DNA of 44,402 nucleotides. It comes from Actinoplanes oryzae. Lineage in GTDB: Bacteria > Actinomycetota > Actinomycetes > Mycobacteriales > Micromonosporaceae. Position 1 is the stretch's first letter. The number at the start of each line of letters is the position of its first letter. Below the pieces are notes generated by a model that searched no databases, had not been told where the DNA came from, and worked only from the letters and a program-made list of their open reading frames with translations. Location: positions 1-44,402 of the forward strand of contig NZ_JAUQWH010000065.1 of assembly GCF_030757795.1 (NCBI RefSeq). The letters run 5' to 3'. Position numbers and translations under genes: made by a program. Positions 1 to 8,049 of the stretch are shown here, piece by piece.

Positions 1-203
1 CAGCCGAAGTCGAACTCGCCGCGCTTCACGCCGTCGGCGAAGATCGCCCATTCCTGCGCCGTGAAGCGCAAGGGGCCGGTGCCCGGCTCTTTCGAGTCCC
101 GGACCAGATAGTCGTTCCCCACCCTGGCGACCTCCACGCAGGTGCTCGTCCCACAGCGGCCGGCCCTGCGCCAGACGATCGACTGCTCCGCCCTGTCTGC
201 CAT
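1..203 (-). CDS. DUF397 domain protein (3' end at window edge)
   Basis: A small acidic DUF397 protein read leftward from the ATG at 203. The family signature is clear: a W-R-x-A/S start, then C-G-T-S-T-C-V-E-V-A, V-R-D-S-K, the L-x-F-T-x-x-E-W block and the ending D-G-V-K-R-G-E-F-D-F-G. The last visible bases are TG, so the stop codon is probably completed just outside the window. DUF397 proteins are usually encoded beside an XRE/DUF5753 DNA-binding protein and are thought to be its small partner or antagonist in Streptomyces-type developmental regulation. This is the second DUF397 gene behind the regulator at 634-1545. The 190-bp gap to the first suggests it may have its own promoter. Function beyond the family is unknown. 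Confidence 0.85.
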   Translation of the reverse strand, partial: MADRAEQSIVWRRAGRCGTSTCVEVARVGNDYLVRDSKEPGTGPLRFTAQEWAIFADGVKRGEFDFG

Positions 204-392
204 GTTTCGCTCCTCCGTATCAGCTCCCAAGGAACCACGGTAGGGGTCACGAGCACGGCGTCATATGAGAGCAACAGTGAGTGAACCCCTGCCGGAGGTT
301 CAGTCACGGCTTATCTCCGCATATGTCGGCTACTTTGTCCGCCTCGCGCACGATTTGAGACAATAACCATGCGCAAGGCGGCTAACACAGGG

Positions 393-590
393 TCAGAACT
401 GGAACTCTCCGTCGCGGACGCCGTCCACGAACGCGACCCACTCCTCCTTGGTGAAGGACAGGGCGGGCGCCTCCGGCTGCTTCGAGTCACGGATCAGGTA
501 GGTGTCCTCGCCGACGCGGGCCACCTCCACGCACGTGGCATTGCCGCACTTGCTGCTCTTCCGCCATGCGGGCATGCTGACGCTGTTCAT
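393..590 (-). CDS. DUF397 domain protein
   Basis: A 65-residue DUF397 protein. The start at 590 is preferred because an A/G-rich AAGGCG-type ribosome site lies just upstream and the family alignment begins near M-P-A-W-R-K-S-S. The 29 residues that an upstream start would add look like untranslated sequence. Visible family blocks are C-G-N-A-T-C-V-E-V-A-R, Y-L-I-R-D-S-K, L-S-F-T-K-E-E-W and the ending D-G-V-R-D-G-E-F. It lies 43 bp behind the XRE/DUF5753 gene in the same direction, the usual regulator-partner arrangement. It shares about half its residues with the DUF397 protein at 1-203, so the two look like a local duplication. Confidence 0.9.
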   Translation of the reverse strand: MNSVSMPAWRKSSKCGNATCVEVARVGEDTYLIRDSKQPEAPALSFTKEEWVAFVDGVRDGEFQF

Positions 591-633
591 CTTTTCGCCT
601 TTCAGCCCGCGACCGAGGGTCACGGGCCCTCGG

Positions 634-1545
634 TTAAGGAAGATATGTGGGCCGTGGCCCCTGCGCTTCCAATTCATCGATACGCTTACGAACGAATTCG
701 ATCGTGTCAGCTTCGTTCAGTGCCTCGTGCCAGACCCGATCAAATCGAGCACGATGCCGTTCGGTCGTCGACTTGGTTTCGATCGCCTCGTCGGTGAGAC
801 CGTTCTCGTGATACAGCAACATGCCCTCGGAATCGTTTTCCCCGAGCGAGAGCAGGTCAAAGGTGGCGTTGTTGGTGACCGGGGCGTTCAGCGCGTACGG
901 GATCATCCGCAGATTGATCCTGCCCTCGCTCGCCAAACGGTGCATCTCGCGCATCTGCTCGGTGAAGACCTCGGCCCCACCGATCGGGCGCATGAGCACC
1001 GACTCGTCCAACAGCACGAACAACTCAACGAGCCCGCCGCGATTCAGAAGTGCCTGCCGGCGTCGCTGTCGCGCGTCGAGCTTCAACCGGGCGAGCTCGT
1101 CCGGGAAATCGTCGCCGTACAGCTTCATGAGGGCATCGGCATAGCTGGGAATCTGGAGCGTGCCCGGGATGAAATAGATCGACCAATAGCGGATCCGGCT
1201 CGCCTCGGACTCGTATTCGATCAATTTGCGCAGCGACTCGCTGAGCACTTCCCGGAAGGCCGGGGTCTGCCACCAGACCTGGCGCTGCCGGGTGCGGGCG
1301 ATCCGCGCGTCGATCAGCAACGCGCTCACCACGGACTTGTCCTTGACGCCCAGGTAGCCCAGCAGCGGCCGCAGATCGTTCGGCGCGATCGTGACCTCGC
1401 CGTTCTCAATCCGGATCACCTTGCTGAGCGACCACTCCATCTCGTCGGCGACCTGCTGCTGCGTGAGGCCGGCAGCCTCCCGCGCCTCACGCAGCGCCAC
1501 TCGCACGCGTCTGCGCGCGACAGTGGGCGTGGCAGCCTCAGCCAT
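634..1545 (-). CDS. XRE-family HTH regulator with DUF5753 domain
   Basis: A 303-residue transcription regulator. The N-terminal helix-turn-helix covers roughly residues 15-70, with A-G-L-T-Q-Q-Q-V-A and the recognition-helix region S-L-S-K-V-I-R-I-E-N-G. The rest is the DUF5753 domain, marked by P-G-L/T-Q-x-P-x-Y-A, R-R-Q-A-L-L and the late D-x-x-R-A-R-F segment. The start at 1545 has AAGGA five bases upstream; a start at 1581 is possible but lacks such a site. It belongs to the actinobacterial group that includes WhiJ-type regulators, which act with DUF397 proteins. Two DUF397 genes follow. A perfect 11-bp inverted repeat lies in its leader, suggesting autoregulation. The ligand or target genes cannot be read from the sequence. 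Confidence 0.9.
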   Translation of the reverse strand: MAEAATPTVARRRVRVALREAREAAGLTQQQVADEMEWSLSKVIRIENGEVTIAPNDLRPLLGYLGVKDKSVVSALLIDARIARTRQRQVWWQTPAFREVLSESLRKLIEYESEASRIRYWSIYFIPGTLQIPSYADALMKLYGDDFPDELARLKLDARQRRRQALLNRGGLVELFVLLDESVLMRPIGGAEVFTEQMREMHRLASEGRINLRMIPYALNAPVTNNATFDLLSLGENDSEGMLLYHENGLTDEAIETKSTTERHRARFDRVWHEALNEADTIEFVRKRIDELEAQGPRPTYLP

Positions 1546-1586
1546 CAGTCCTTCATCGTCGAAGTCAGGTGGGCGGTGCACCGGAT

Positions 1587-1626
1587 GCGACCTCGCAATG
1601 TGCCATGAAGCACCCTGCGAGGTCGC
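1587..1626. promoter_or_regulatory. Inverted repeat, candidate operator of the XRE gene
   Basis: Two perfect 11-bp arms, GCGACCTCGCA at 1587-1597 and its complement at 1616-1626, are separated by 18 bp. They lie 42-81 bases upstream of the XRE start at 1545. A -10-like TATAGA is read on the minus strand at 1639-1634, immediately upstream, so a transcript would begin near the outer arm. The repeat could be an operator for the XRE protein or an RNA hairpin in its leader. The arms and spacing are observed; the role is inferred. Confidence 0.5.
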
Positions 1627-1722
1627 GGGTCACTCTATACCCGACTAGTACCAGACCGGGAAGGCGCCTACCCATGGTTTCGGAAAAGATATCTGTTGTT
1701 TTGTAGTCACATGACGTGACGG

Positions 1723-2166
1723 TCACGCCGCCGCGAGCCCGTAGCCCTCACGGTCCGCGACCCGGTCCTCGAGGTTGCGGCGCACGGCCCGCTTGACCTG
1801 GTTGAACGCGGTGATGTCGGCACTCGAGTAGACGACGGTCCAGGTGCCGGCGTAGTCGGCTTCGAGACTCCACGTGCGCGCGGCCCGGCGACGCACTGTG
1901 GTCAGCACGAGAAGCCAGAAGAGGGCCGCCGCCGCGGTCGCGGCCAGGCCGATCGAGCGCCCCGCGTAGGCGTACGTGACGCCCGCGAGAGTGACAAGGC
2001 CGGCCGTCCCGGCGAGCAGAATGCCGATTGCCTGAGCCGCGGGCTCACCCCGGACCACGCGAACCTCCCGGACCGCATCGAAGTGGAAGACCTGAGTCGG
2101 AGCGGCAAGCCAGACGAAGTGGCGACCGGTGACGATCGCGTCGGGGCCTCGATAGTAGGTACGCAC
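1723..2166 (-). CDS. DUF6232 family membrane protein
   Basis: A 147-residue protein. The GTG start at 2166 follows a good GAAGGAG ribosome site and gives the family-like opening V-R-T-Y-Y-R-G-P-D-A. Two adjacent hydrophobic segments, around residues 48-70 and 72-92, form a helical hairpin in the membrane. They are followed by basic R-R-R and a soluble C-terminal part with a conserved-looking S-A-D-I-T-A-F-N-Q-V stretch. I recognise it as the actinobacterial DUF6232 type, whose function is unknown. The open frame continues far upstream to 2445, but that part is arginine- and cysteine-rich and looks non-coding. It stands alone, with the XRE operon downstream in the same direction. Confidence 0.75.
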   Translation of the reverse strand: MRTYYRGPDAIVTGRHFVWLAAPTQVFHFDAVREVRVVRGEPAAQAIGILLAGTAGLVTLAGVTYAYAGRSIGLAATAAAALFWLLVLTTVRRRAARTWSLEADYAGTWTVVYSSADITAFNQVKRAVRRNLEDRVADREGYGLAAA

Positions 2167-2798
2167 CGTACGAGCTCCTTCCGTGCAGGCCGGCGAGGAA
2201 GGTACGGGCCGCCGTTGCGACTCGGAGAGAATTCCCACCTCGCGTCGTTCGTGCCGTCGTGTCGAAGGGCCGGGGTGACAACGGCACCCGGTTGCCGCCG
2301 GGTGCCGTCCCTGCACTTCGAACTCCGCCCTGTGTTGCTGACTCAGGAGACCACGGCCACAAGTCTGATCGCCACTGTTCAGAGTGCCATATGGCAGATA
2401 GCGACAAGCAAGATTGAGGGGTACGCCGCTGACCTGCGCAGACATCGATGAACGCCCTTGCGCCGGTGTGCTGCGCGGGTAGCCCGTTCGGCGTAAAGGG
2501 CCAGCTGGCGCCGGGCTCCTCCCGCGTTGTCAGCCTCGCGCACGGCTCGGCTTCATGGGGCCCGGCCTCGCGCGGCATGCGCTCGCGACTTGACGATGCG
2601 CGTCGCCGAATCGATCCGTGCCTTCGGTTGGAGCGATGCGGGCGCACCGGCGGAATCTCGGACGTGGTGCCGGGACGAGGTGCGCGCGGGTCCGGCGCTC
2701 TCGCGGCCGGGCGCGGATGTGCACCCTCGGTCTTCCTTGCGAGCCGCGCTGGACCCGCACCTCCGGCGCCCTCGACTCAAACGCCGGCGGGATGAGCG
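2167..2798. other. Gene-poor interval upstream of the DUF6232 gene
   Basis: About 630 bp with no convincing gene. Open frames here have arginine-rich compositions typical of antisense or out-of-frame GC-rich DNA. It contains a perfect hairpin with arms ACGGCACCCGG (2281-2291) and complement (2298-2308) and a six-base loop. A somewhat AT-richer patch at about 2330-2450 could hold a promoter for the DUF6232 gene. Confidence 0.4.
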
Positions 2799-2841
2799 AA
2801 GGCCCGGCGACTCTGGGAGTCTTCCCAGGTCACCGGGCCTT
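2799..2841 (-). terminator. Hairpin behind tRNA-Thr
   Basis: On the minus strand, seven bases past the tRNA CCA end, AAGGCCCGG pairs with CCGGGCCTT as a 9-bp outer stem. An inner stem is built from GACCTGGGA and TCCCAGAGT with one mismatch. No clear U tract follows, which is common for actinobacterial terminators. It probably ends the tRNA transcript. Confidence 0.55.
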
Positions 2842-2848
2842 TGCCGGA

Positions 2849-2925
2849 TGGAGCCGCCTGTCGGAATCGAACCGACGACCTACGCATTACGAGTGCGTCG
2901 CTCTAGCCGACTGAGCTAAGGCGGC
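2849..2925 (-). tRNA. tRNA-Thr (anticodon CGT)
   Basis: A complete cloverleaf reads on the minus strand. The acceptor stem is GCCGCCT/AGGCGGC. The D arm is GCTC...GAGC with the AGTCGGCTA loop. The anticodon stem is ACGCA/TGCGT with loop CTCGTAA, giving anticodon CGT for ACG threonine codons. The T arm is GTCGG-TTCGATT-CCGAC. The discriminator is T, and the CCA end is encoded at 2851-2849. The gene is single and a stable hairpin lies behind it. Confidence 0.95.
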
Positions 2926-3033
2926 AACGGTGACCAAGTGTACGGCATAGCCCGGCCCCACTCCCGCAGGAGGGGTGCACCCGCGAGAAAGATCGACAAG
3001 CCTCTCGTCGTACCCCCGGACTAGGGTGCTCCC

Positions 3034-4827
3034 GTGACCGATCATCAGCCGCCGCCGCGCCCCCGGGAGCCGTCCGCCGAGGGCGAGCCGTCGCGTGCCC
3101 GGCGACCGGAGAGCATGGACCCGCGGCAGCTCGGCTTCACGCCGCAGCGGCCGGTCGGGTGGCTCGCGCCGTTGCTGCTGCTCAACACGGGGCTGCGCAC
3201 GCTGCTGGCGATCCTCTTCGGCGCGTTCCTCGACAAGCGCGAGCTGCAGAACGCCCTGTCCGCCGAGTCCTTCGAGGAGCCGGGCGACGACGGGGAGCTG
3301 TGGTTCGACTATGTGGCCGACCTCGGCGACGGCTTCGACGCGACCTATTCGGTGGCCTACCTGCTGGCGCAGCCCGAGCTGGCGGTCGGCGGCGAGCGGC
3401 TGCTTCGGGGCCGCATGCTGCTCATGGGCGGTGACCAGGTCTATCCGGTGGCCAGCGGCGACGGCTACGAGAATCGCACGAAGGGCCCCTACCGCGCCGC
3501 GCTCCCGGAGGCGCCGGCCGAGGCTGCCCAACCGACGCTGTACGCACTGCCCGGCAACCACGACTGGTATGACGGGCTCACGGCCTTCCTACGCCTGTTC
3601 GCGCGTCGCCGCGACGGGCACATCGGCGGCTGGCGCACCGGTCAGCGCCGCTCCTACTTCGCGGTGCGGCTCCCGTCGAACTGGTGGCTCTTCGCGATCG
3701 ACGAGCAGTTCGGCGCCTACATCGACGATCCGCAGCTGCTCTATTTCGCCGAGGTCGCCCGGCAGCTGGGCCCGCAGGACCGCGTGATTCTCATGACCCC
3801 CTCCCCCACGTGGGTGAAGGCCGCGCAGAAGCCCGAGGCGTACGACGCCGTCGACTACTTCCTGCGCACGATCCTGGCGCCGACCGGGGCCGAGGTGCGC
3901 CTCCTGCTCTCCGGAGACCTGCACCATTACGCCCGCTACTCCGGCCCCGACCGGGAGCTGATCACGTGCGGGGGCGGCGGCGCCTACCTCGTGGCGACGC
4001 ACAATCTGCCGCAGACCCTGACCGTGCCGCCGCGCGAGACGCTCACCCGCAGCGCCAGCCGCAGCCGCGACTACGAGCTGGCCGAGGCCTTCCCCAGCAA
4101 GGCCGAGTCACGCCGCCTCAGCTGGGGAGTCTTCCGCAACGTGCCGATCCGCAACCCCGGCTTCGCGACGATGCTCGGCATCCTCCACACCCTCACCATG
4201 CTCGCCATGGCGGGCGCCGCCGGCGAGGGCGACATCTTCCGGCGCCTCTTCAGCATCCCGCTACTGATCATGCTGGCCCTGATCATGACCGGCACGGTGC
4301 TCTTCGCCCAGCCCCCGGACGCGGCCGAGCCCCACCACGCCCGCCACTGGATCCTCGGCCTGCTGCACGGCTTCGCCCACATCGCCCTCGCCGCCGGCGG
4401 CACCTGGCTCTGGCTCCACCTACCGTTCCACGACTGGTCCTGGCCGGGCCCGTTCGTGGTCGCCGCGGTCCTCTACGGCCCGGTGATCGCCTTCGTGGCG
4501 ACGCAGCTCCTCGCGTTCTACCTCCTGGTCGCCGGCCTGTTCTTCGACGTCAACACCAACGAGCTGTTCGCGGGGCAGAGCATCGAGGACGCCAAGAGCT
4601 TCCTGCGCCTGCACATCGCCCCGGACGGCACCCTCACGGTGTGGGCCATCGGCATCAACCGCATCTGCCGCAAGTGGACCGCCGCCCCGGAGGCCGAGCC
4701 GCACGACTCCTGGCTCCGACCCGCCGAGCCCCTCGTCCCCCACCTCATCGAGCCGCCGATCACGGTCGACGGCCCGACCACCCCGGAGCCGCCGATCGCC
4801 GTGCCGAGCGAGCCCGCCACGACCTAG
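3034..4827 (+). CDS. Membrane-anchored metallophosphoesterase
   Basis: A 597-residue calcineurin-like phosphoesterase fused to membrane segments. Metal-binding motifs are visible in order: G-G-D-Q-V-Y-P (about 132-137), G-N-H-D-W-Y-D (about 174-180) and S-G-D-L-H-H-Y (about 293-299). These are the GD, GNHD and GDxHH elements of the fold. One hydrophobic segment lies at about 42-65. A C-terminal block of about four hydrophobic helices spans roughly 375-500, and the tail is Pro-rich. The substrate is not evident; the family hydrolyses phosphomono- or diesters. The GTG start is preceded by TAGGGT six bases upstream and lacks a ribosome site, so the mRNA may be leaderless. It stands alone, with a repeat tract immediately downstream. 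Confidence 0.85.
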   Translation: MTDHQPPPRPREPSAEGEPSRARRPESMDPRQLGFTPQRPVGWLAPLLLLNTGLRTLLAILFGAFLDKRELQNALSAESFEEPGDDGELWFDYVADLGDGFDATYSVAYLLAQPELAVGGERLLRGRMLLMGGDQVYPVASGDGYENRTKGPYRAALPEAPAEAAQPTLYALPGNHDWYDGLTAFLRLFARRRDGHIGGWRTGQRRSYFAVRLPSNWWLFAIDEQFGAYIDDPQLLYFAEVARQLGPQDRVILMTPSPTWVKAAQKPEAYDAVDYFLRTILAPTGAEVRLLLSGDLHHYARYSGPDRELITCGGGGAYLVATHNLPQTLTVPPRETLTRSASRSRDYELAEAFPSKAESRRLSWGVFRNVPIRNPGFATMLGILHTLTMLAMAGAAGEGDIFRRLFSIPLLIMLALIMTGTVLFAQPPDAAEPHHARHWILGLLHGFAHIALAAGGTWLWLHLPFHDWSWPGPFVVAAVLYGPVIAFVATQLLAFYLLVAGLFFDVNTNELFAGQSIEDAKSFLRLHIAPDGTLTVWAIGINRICRKWTAAPEAEPHDSWLRPAEPLVPHLIEPPITVDGPTTPEPPIAVPSEPATT

Positions 4828-4875
4828 CAACCCGCCCTGGTCTCGCCGCCCACGGACGTCACATCGGCGCTGGCG

Positions 4876-5011
4876 GCCCGGCGCCGGGCCCACCAACACT
4901 GAACCGACCGCCGCCGGACCGACCGACGCTGGGCCAACCGGCGCCGGGCCGACCAGCACTGGCCCAACTGGCGCTGGGCCGACCGGCACTGGGGCGGGCC
5001 GACCGGCGCTT
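4876..5011. repeat. 15-bp imperfect tandem repeat
   Basis: Eight consecutive 15-bp units begin at 4876 and run to 4995. The consensus is close to GACCGGCGCTGGGCC. After five extra bases (4996-5000) a partial ninth unit follows. The units differ at two to four positions each, so this is an aged minisatellite. It starts about 50 bp after the stop of the metallophosphoesterase gene. Every frame reads as five-residue repeats, but no start and ribosome site support translation. Confidence 0.8.
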
Positions 5012-5080
5012 ATGCCTGCGCGGCTTCGCGATCGTGCCCGTCGCGGACCCCGTCTCGGACCCGGACGCGTCGGTCAGTCG

Positions 5081-5240
5081 AAGGTCTCGTCGCGGGCCGC
5101 GAGGCGCCGGTCCGCCAAGGTCTCGTCGCGTGCTGGGAGCCGCCGGTCCGCCAAGGTCTCGTCGCGTGCTGGGGGCGTGGGTCAGCCGGAGGTCTAGCCG
5201 GGGGGCTGGGGGCGTGGGTCAGCCGTAGGTCTCGTCGTGG
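5081..5240. repeat. 36-bp tandem repeat overlapping the 3' end of ricT
   Basis: The core AAGGTCTCGTCGCG (variants GAGGTCT and TAGGTCT) recurs at 5081, 5117, 5153, 5189 and 5226, a spacing of 36, 36, 36 and 37 bp. The last copy is inside ricT and encodes its final D-E-T-Y-G plus stop. The array therefore looks like outward duplication of that gene's 3' end. The two middle copies are nearly identical and the outer ones have diverged. Confidence 0.85.
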
Positions 5241-6055
5241 GCCTGGCGGGGGGCGCAGACCGAGGCGCGGCTGCAGGAGCAGCGGGAGCCGTCGGCGTCC
5301 ATGCGGACCACGACCGAGTCCTTCGGGACGCTGTGAGCCACGACACGGCCGTCGCCCTCGGGGGTTGAGACGCGGGAGCCGACGGCCGGGGCCGAGGCTT
5401 GGAACTTCTGGTAGAGCGGGTGCTCGTACTTGAGGCAGCACATGAGGCGGCCGCAGGCGCCGGAGATGCGGAGCGGGTTGAGGGGTAGGTCCTGGTCCTT
5501 GGCCATTCGGATGGTGACCGGCTCGAAGTCCGTGAGGAAGGTCGCACAGCACAGGTCGCGGCCGCAGGAGCCGATGCCGCCCTGGACGCGGGCGGAGTCG
5601 CGGGCCGAGAGCTGGCGGAGCTCGACGCGGCAGTGCAGGGTGGCGCCCAGGTCGCGGACCAGGGAGCGGAAGTCGACCCGGTGCGGCGCCGTGAAGTAGA
5701 TCGTGGTGCGGGGGCCGCCCGAGACCGCCTGGTCGAGGACGTGGTCGACCGCGACGACCTTCATCGGCAGCTCGTGGGCCTTGATCAGCTTCTTGGCCGC
5801 GACCTTCGCCTCGGCCTTTCGTTTTCTGAGCAGGTCGTCGCGGCGCAGGTCCTGGTCGTCGGCGAGGCCGGCCACCTTAGAGAAGCCACCCGTGTCCTCG
5901 CTGACCCATTGCGCCGCCCAGACGCACTCCGCCACCTCGGGCCCGTCGTCGGTGGGGACCAGCACCCGGTCGCCCACCTGCGGCGAGAACTCGCCCGGAT
6001 CGAGGTAGTAGAGGCGGCCGTACCGGTTGAAGCTGACCGCGCACAGCATGCCCAT
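5219..6055 (-). CDS. ricT: RicT-like PSP1 C-terminal domain protein
   Basis: A 278-residue protein of the PSP1/RicT family. The family hallmark is present: cysteine pairs in G-S-C-G-R-D-L-C-C (C164, C169, C170) and A-C-G-R-L-M-C-C-L-K-Y-E (C201, C206, C207). These ligate an Fe-S cluster in characterised RicT (YaaT) proteins of Bacillus, where RicT acts in a complex affecting RNA processing and development. The remainder is the conserved P-L-N-P-x-x-I-S-G-x-C region and an extra Cys-rich tail. In many Gram-positive genomes it adjoins holB and tmk. Here both lie further along the same strand, separated by the surface-protein insertion at 6197-9304. TAGGGT six bases before the ATG, with TTCGCA 17 bp further upstream, suggests a leaderless promoter. 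Confidence 0.9.
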   Translation of the reverse strand: MGMLCAVSFNRYGRLYYLDPGEFSPQVGDRVLVPTDDGPEVAECVWAAQWVSEDTGGFSKVAGLADDQDLRRDDLLRKRKAEAKVAAKKLIKAHELPMKVVAVDHVLDQAVSGGPRTTIYFTAPHRVDFRSLVRDLGATLHCRVELRQLSARDSARVQGGIGSCGRDLCCATFLTDFEPVTIRMAKDQDLPLNPLRISGACGRLMCCLKYEHPLYQKFQASAPAVGSRVSTPEGDGRVVAHSVPKDSVVVRMDADGSRCSCSRASVCAPRQAHDETYG

Positions 6056-6090
6056 GCATCCACCCTACGGCGACGCACCGTGCGTGCGAA
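6056..6090 (-). promoter_or_regulatory. Candidate leaderless promoter of ricT
   Basis: Reading leftward, TTCGCA (6090-6085), a 17-bp spacer and TAGGGT (6067-6062) are followed by six bases and the ATG at 6055. There is no ribosome site. The arrangement matches a sigma-70-type promoter placing the transcript start at or next to the start codon. Confidence 0.4.
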
Positions 6091-6196
6091 ATGGTCCAGA
6101 ACTACATAGATCCCCGCAACCCCCTGCATCGAACCTCGTTGGGCAGTCCCGTAGACGCCGCCCACGCGGCGGCTTTCCTTGGGGGAGGACATTTTC

Positions 6197-7948
6197 ATGA
6201 TGCCCGTCGGGCCCGCACGAAATGATCATGGTCGACCTGTCGGTGCGACCGGCCATCTGACAGAACGGGACGATCGGGTGCACCTTGCCCGTACGCCGGC
6301 AATCATCGCCTTCGCCCGCGGCCGGCGCCGGGCTCTCGCCACGCCGTCCGTTGCGTTGGCCGGCAGCCAGTCGCCGCGACGGCCGTCGACGCGGGTGCGC
6401 CGGGGCCTGGTGAGCGCGGGCGCCTTCGGGGCGATCAGCGCCCTGCTGCTGCCGTTGCCCGCCCATGCCGCGCCGGCGACGTGCGGGAACGCTCAGCGGT
6501 ACTCGGCGCAGTCCGGCAGTCAGATCATGCGGATCACCGAGCTCGACCTCGACGGCAAGCGCACCGAGGAGAAGACCGGCCCGGCGGTGCATCTCGGCGA
6601 CGCCAAGTCGGCGATGGTCGCGCAGGCGCCGGTGAGTTCGGCAGCCGTGGCGCGCATACTCGACGCCAAGGACGACGCCACGCCGGAGTCGGTGACGCAG
6701 CTGCTCACCCAGCAGGCGCCGCCGACCAACAAGACCGCGGCGAAGCTGCCGACCCGTTCGGCGGACATCGGACCGCTCAGCCTCGGCGACGGGAAGCTGA
6801 GCACTCACGCGCGCTGGGTGGACGGCATGGCCTGCGGCACCAGGTACGGCGAGGTGACTCGCGCCACGGCTCGGCTTCGTACGGCAGCCATCGCCGACGG
6901 GGACGAGCAGCTGGCGGCCGTACCAGCAAAGGCGGAAAGCGTGAGCACGACGGCGCTGGAGCGCAACGGCTCCGCGGCGACCACCGTGGCGGCCGCCACG
7001 TTGAACGGCGGGAACCTGGAGCTGCTCGACGGGGCGGTCCGCATCACCGTCAAGAAGGCGCCGCGTCTCGAAGCGCGGATGTCCACGAAGGACGGCGGGG
7101 AGGTGCGCTACGTCCCGGCCATTGTGGAGGTGTCCGGGGAGGGCGTGCGCCGCGCCCGCCTGGACGAGGCCGGCGACGAGGTGGAAGTCACCGTCAAGGG
7201 AGCGTCTTCCCCTGACGCCCGGGCCATGGATGAGGCCGACGCCGAGGACGGGACGGAGAAGGTCGAGGAGAGCACGAGGCAGCGCGCCGAGCAGCCCGCC
7301 GCCGAGGACTCCGGCGAGGAGAAGCCGGCCGGCGACTCGGACGGGTCGCGGCTGGGTCCGCTGGGGCGGTTGCCGATCATCGGCGGGCTGCTGAGCGGCG
7401 GGAAGAACACGCCGTTGCCCGAGATGCCGGATGTGCCCGAGGTCAGCGAGCCGGAGTCCGCGCCCGCTCGCGGATCGGACGCCGGCTCTGGCAGCGACGC
7501 GGACGAAGGTTCGGACGGCGACGCGGGCTCCAGCGATGAGGGCTCCGAATCGGGCGCCGAGACGAAGGTCACCGTGTCGCTCGGCGAGGTCCGGCAGGCC
7601 ACCAACAACCACGCCATCGCGGCGCGGGCGGCGGCGCTTTCGGTGCGCATCGCCGAGGGTACGGCTGGCAAGCGCACCAAGCCCGGCTACGCCGAGGCCC
7701 GTACCGTCAGCTTCGACGTCGGCGTCCTCGAAGCAGCCGCCGTCTCCCCCGAGCCTGCGAACGCCGCCACCGGCACCGCGGCCGGCGGGGTCTCCGGCGG
7801 CACCGCGGGCATGGCGGGAGGCGCCGCGACCCTGCCCATCACCGGCCCGAAGGTGACCGTCGTCGCCTTCACCGGCGTGGGTCTGCTCCTCGCCGGCGTA
7901 GCGGCCGTCGTCGCGAGCACCCGAGGCCGCCGCCGTTCCCGCTCCTGA
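6197..7948 (+). CDS. LPXTG-type cell-wall-anchored protein
   Basis: A 583-residue secreted protein. The start at 6197 has GGAGG eight bases upstream. A signal segment, G-L-V-S-A-G-A-F-G-A-I-S-A-L-L-L, ends in A-H-A/A-P after an unusually long basic N-region of about 70 residues. The mature part has only two evident cysteines (A-T-C-G-N and M-A-C-G-T) and no recognised domain. A long Ser/Asp/Glu/Gly-rich spacer (about 335-455) follows. The C-terminus is a textbook sortase signal: L-P-I-T-G, a hydrophobic helix, then R-G-R-R-R-S-R-S. It should be covalently attached to peptidoglycan by a sortase encoded elsewhere. It points toward the minus-strand secretion-like operon that ends 101 bp downstream. 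Function unknown; possibly structural or adhesive. Confidence 0.85.
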   Translation: MMPVGPARNDHGRPVGATGHLTERDDRVHLARTPAIIAFARGRRRALATPSVALAGSQSPRRPSTRVRRGLVSAGAFGAISALLLPLPAHAAPATCGNAQRYSAQSGSQIMRITELDLDGKRTEEKTGPAVHLGDAKSAMVAQAPVSSAAVARILDAKDDATPESVTQLLTQQAPPTNKTAAKLPTRSADIGPLSLGDGKLSTHARWVDGMACGTRYGEVTRATARLRTAAIADGDEQLAAVPAKAESVSTTALERNGSAATTVAAATLNGGNLELLDGAVRITVKKAPRLEARMSTKDGGEVRYVPAIVEVSGEGVRRARLDEAGDEVEVTVKGASSPDARAMDEADAEDGTEKVEESTRQRAEQPAAEDSGEEKPAGDSDGSRLGPLGRLPIIGGLLSGGKNTPLPEMPDVPEVSEPESAPARGSDAGSGSDADEGSDGDAGSSDEGSESGAETKVTVSLGEVRQATNNHAIAARAAALSVRIAEGTAGKRTKPGYAEARTVSFDVGVLEAAAVSPEPANAATGTAAGGVSGGTAGMAGGAATLPITGPKVTVVAFTGVGLLLAGVAAVVASTRGRRRSRS

Positions 7949-8049
7949 CCGCCCGGCTGCGGCGCCGACCCAGTGAGCGGCGCCGCGGCCGATCACCCCT
8001 GCGACATGTGCCGCTATGGCAGCTGAGCCTGGTGAGCTTGTCATGGGCG

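Noticed and set aside
2527..2919. Plus-strand frame ending in a P-V-G-I-E-P-T-T-Y-A-L-R peptide
   Set aside because: This peptide is the well-known translation of the antisense strand of a tRNA gene; the frame lies over tRNA-Thr and its terminator.
4420..4989. Minus-strand protein starting with V-G-P-A-P pentapeptide repeats
   Set aside because: Only the minisatellite gives the repeats; the rest is antisense of the metallophosphoesterase and no ribosome site is present.
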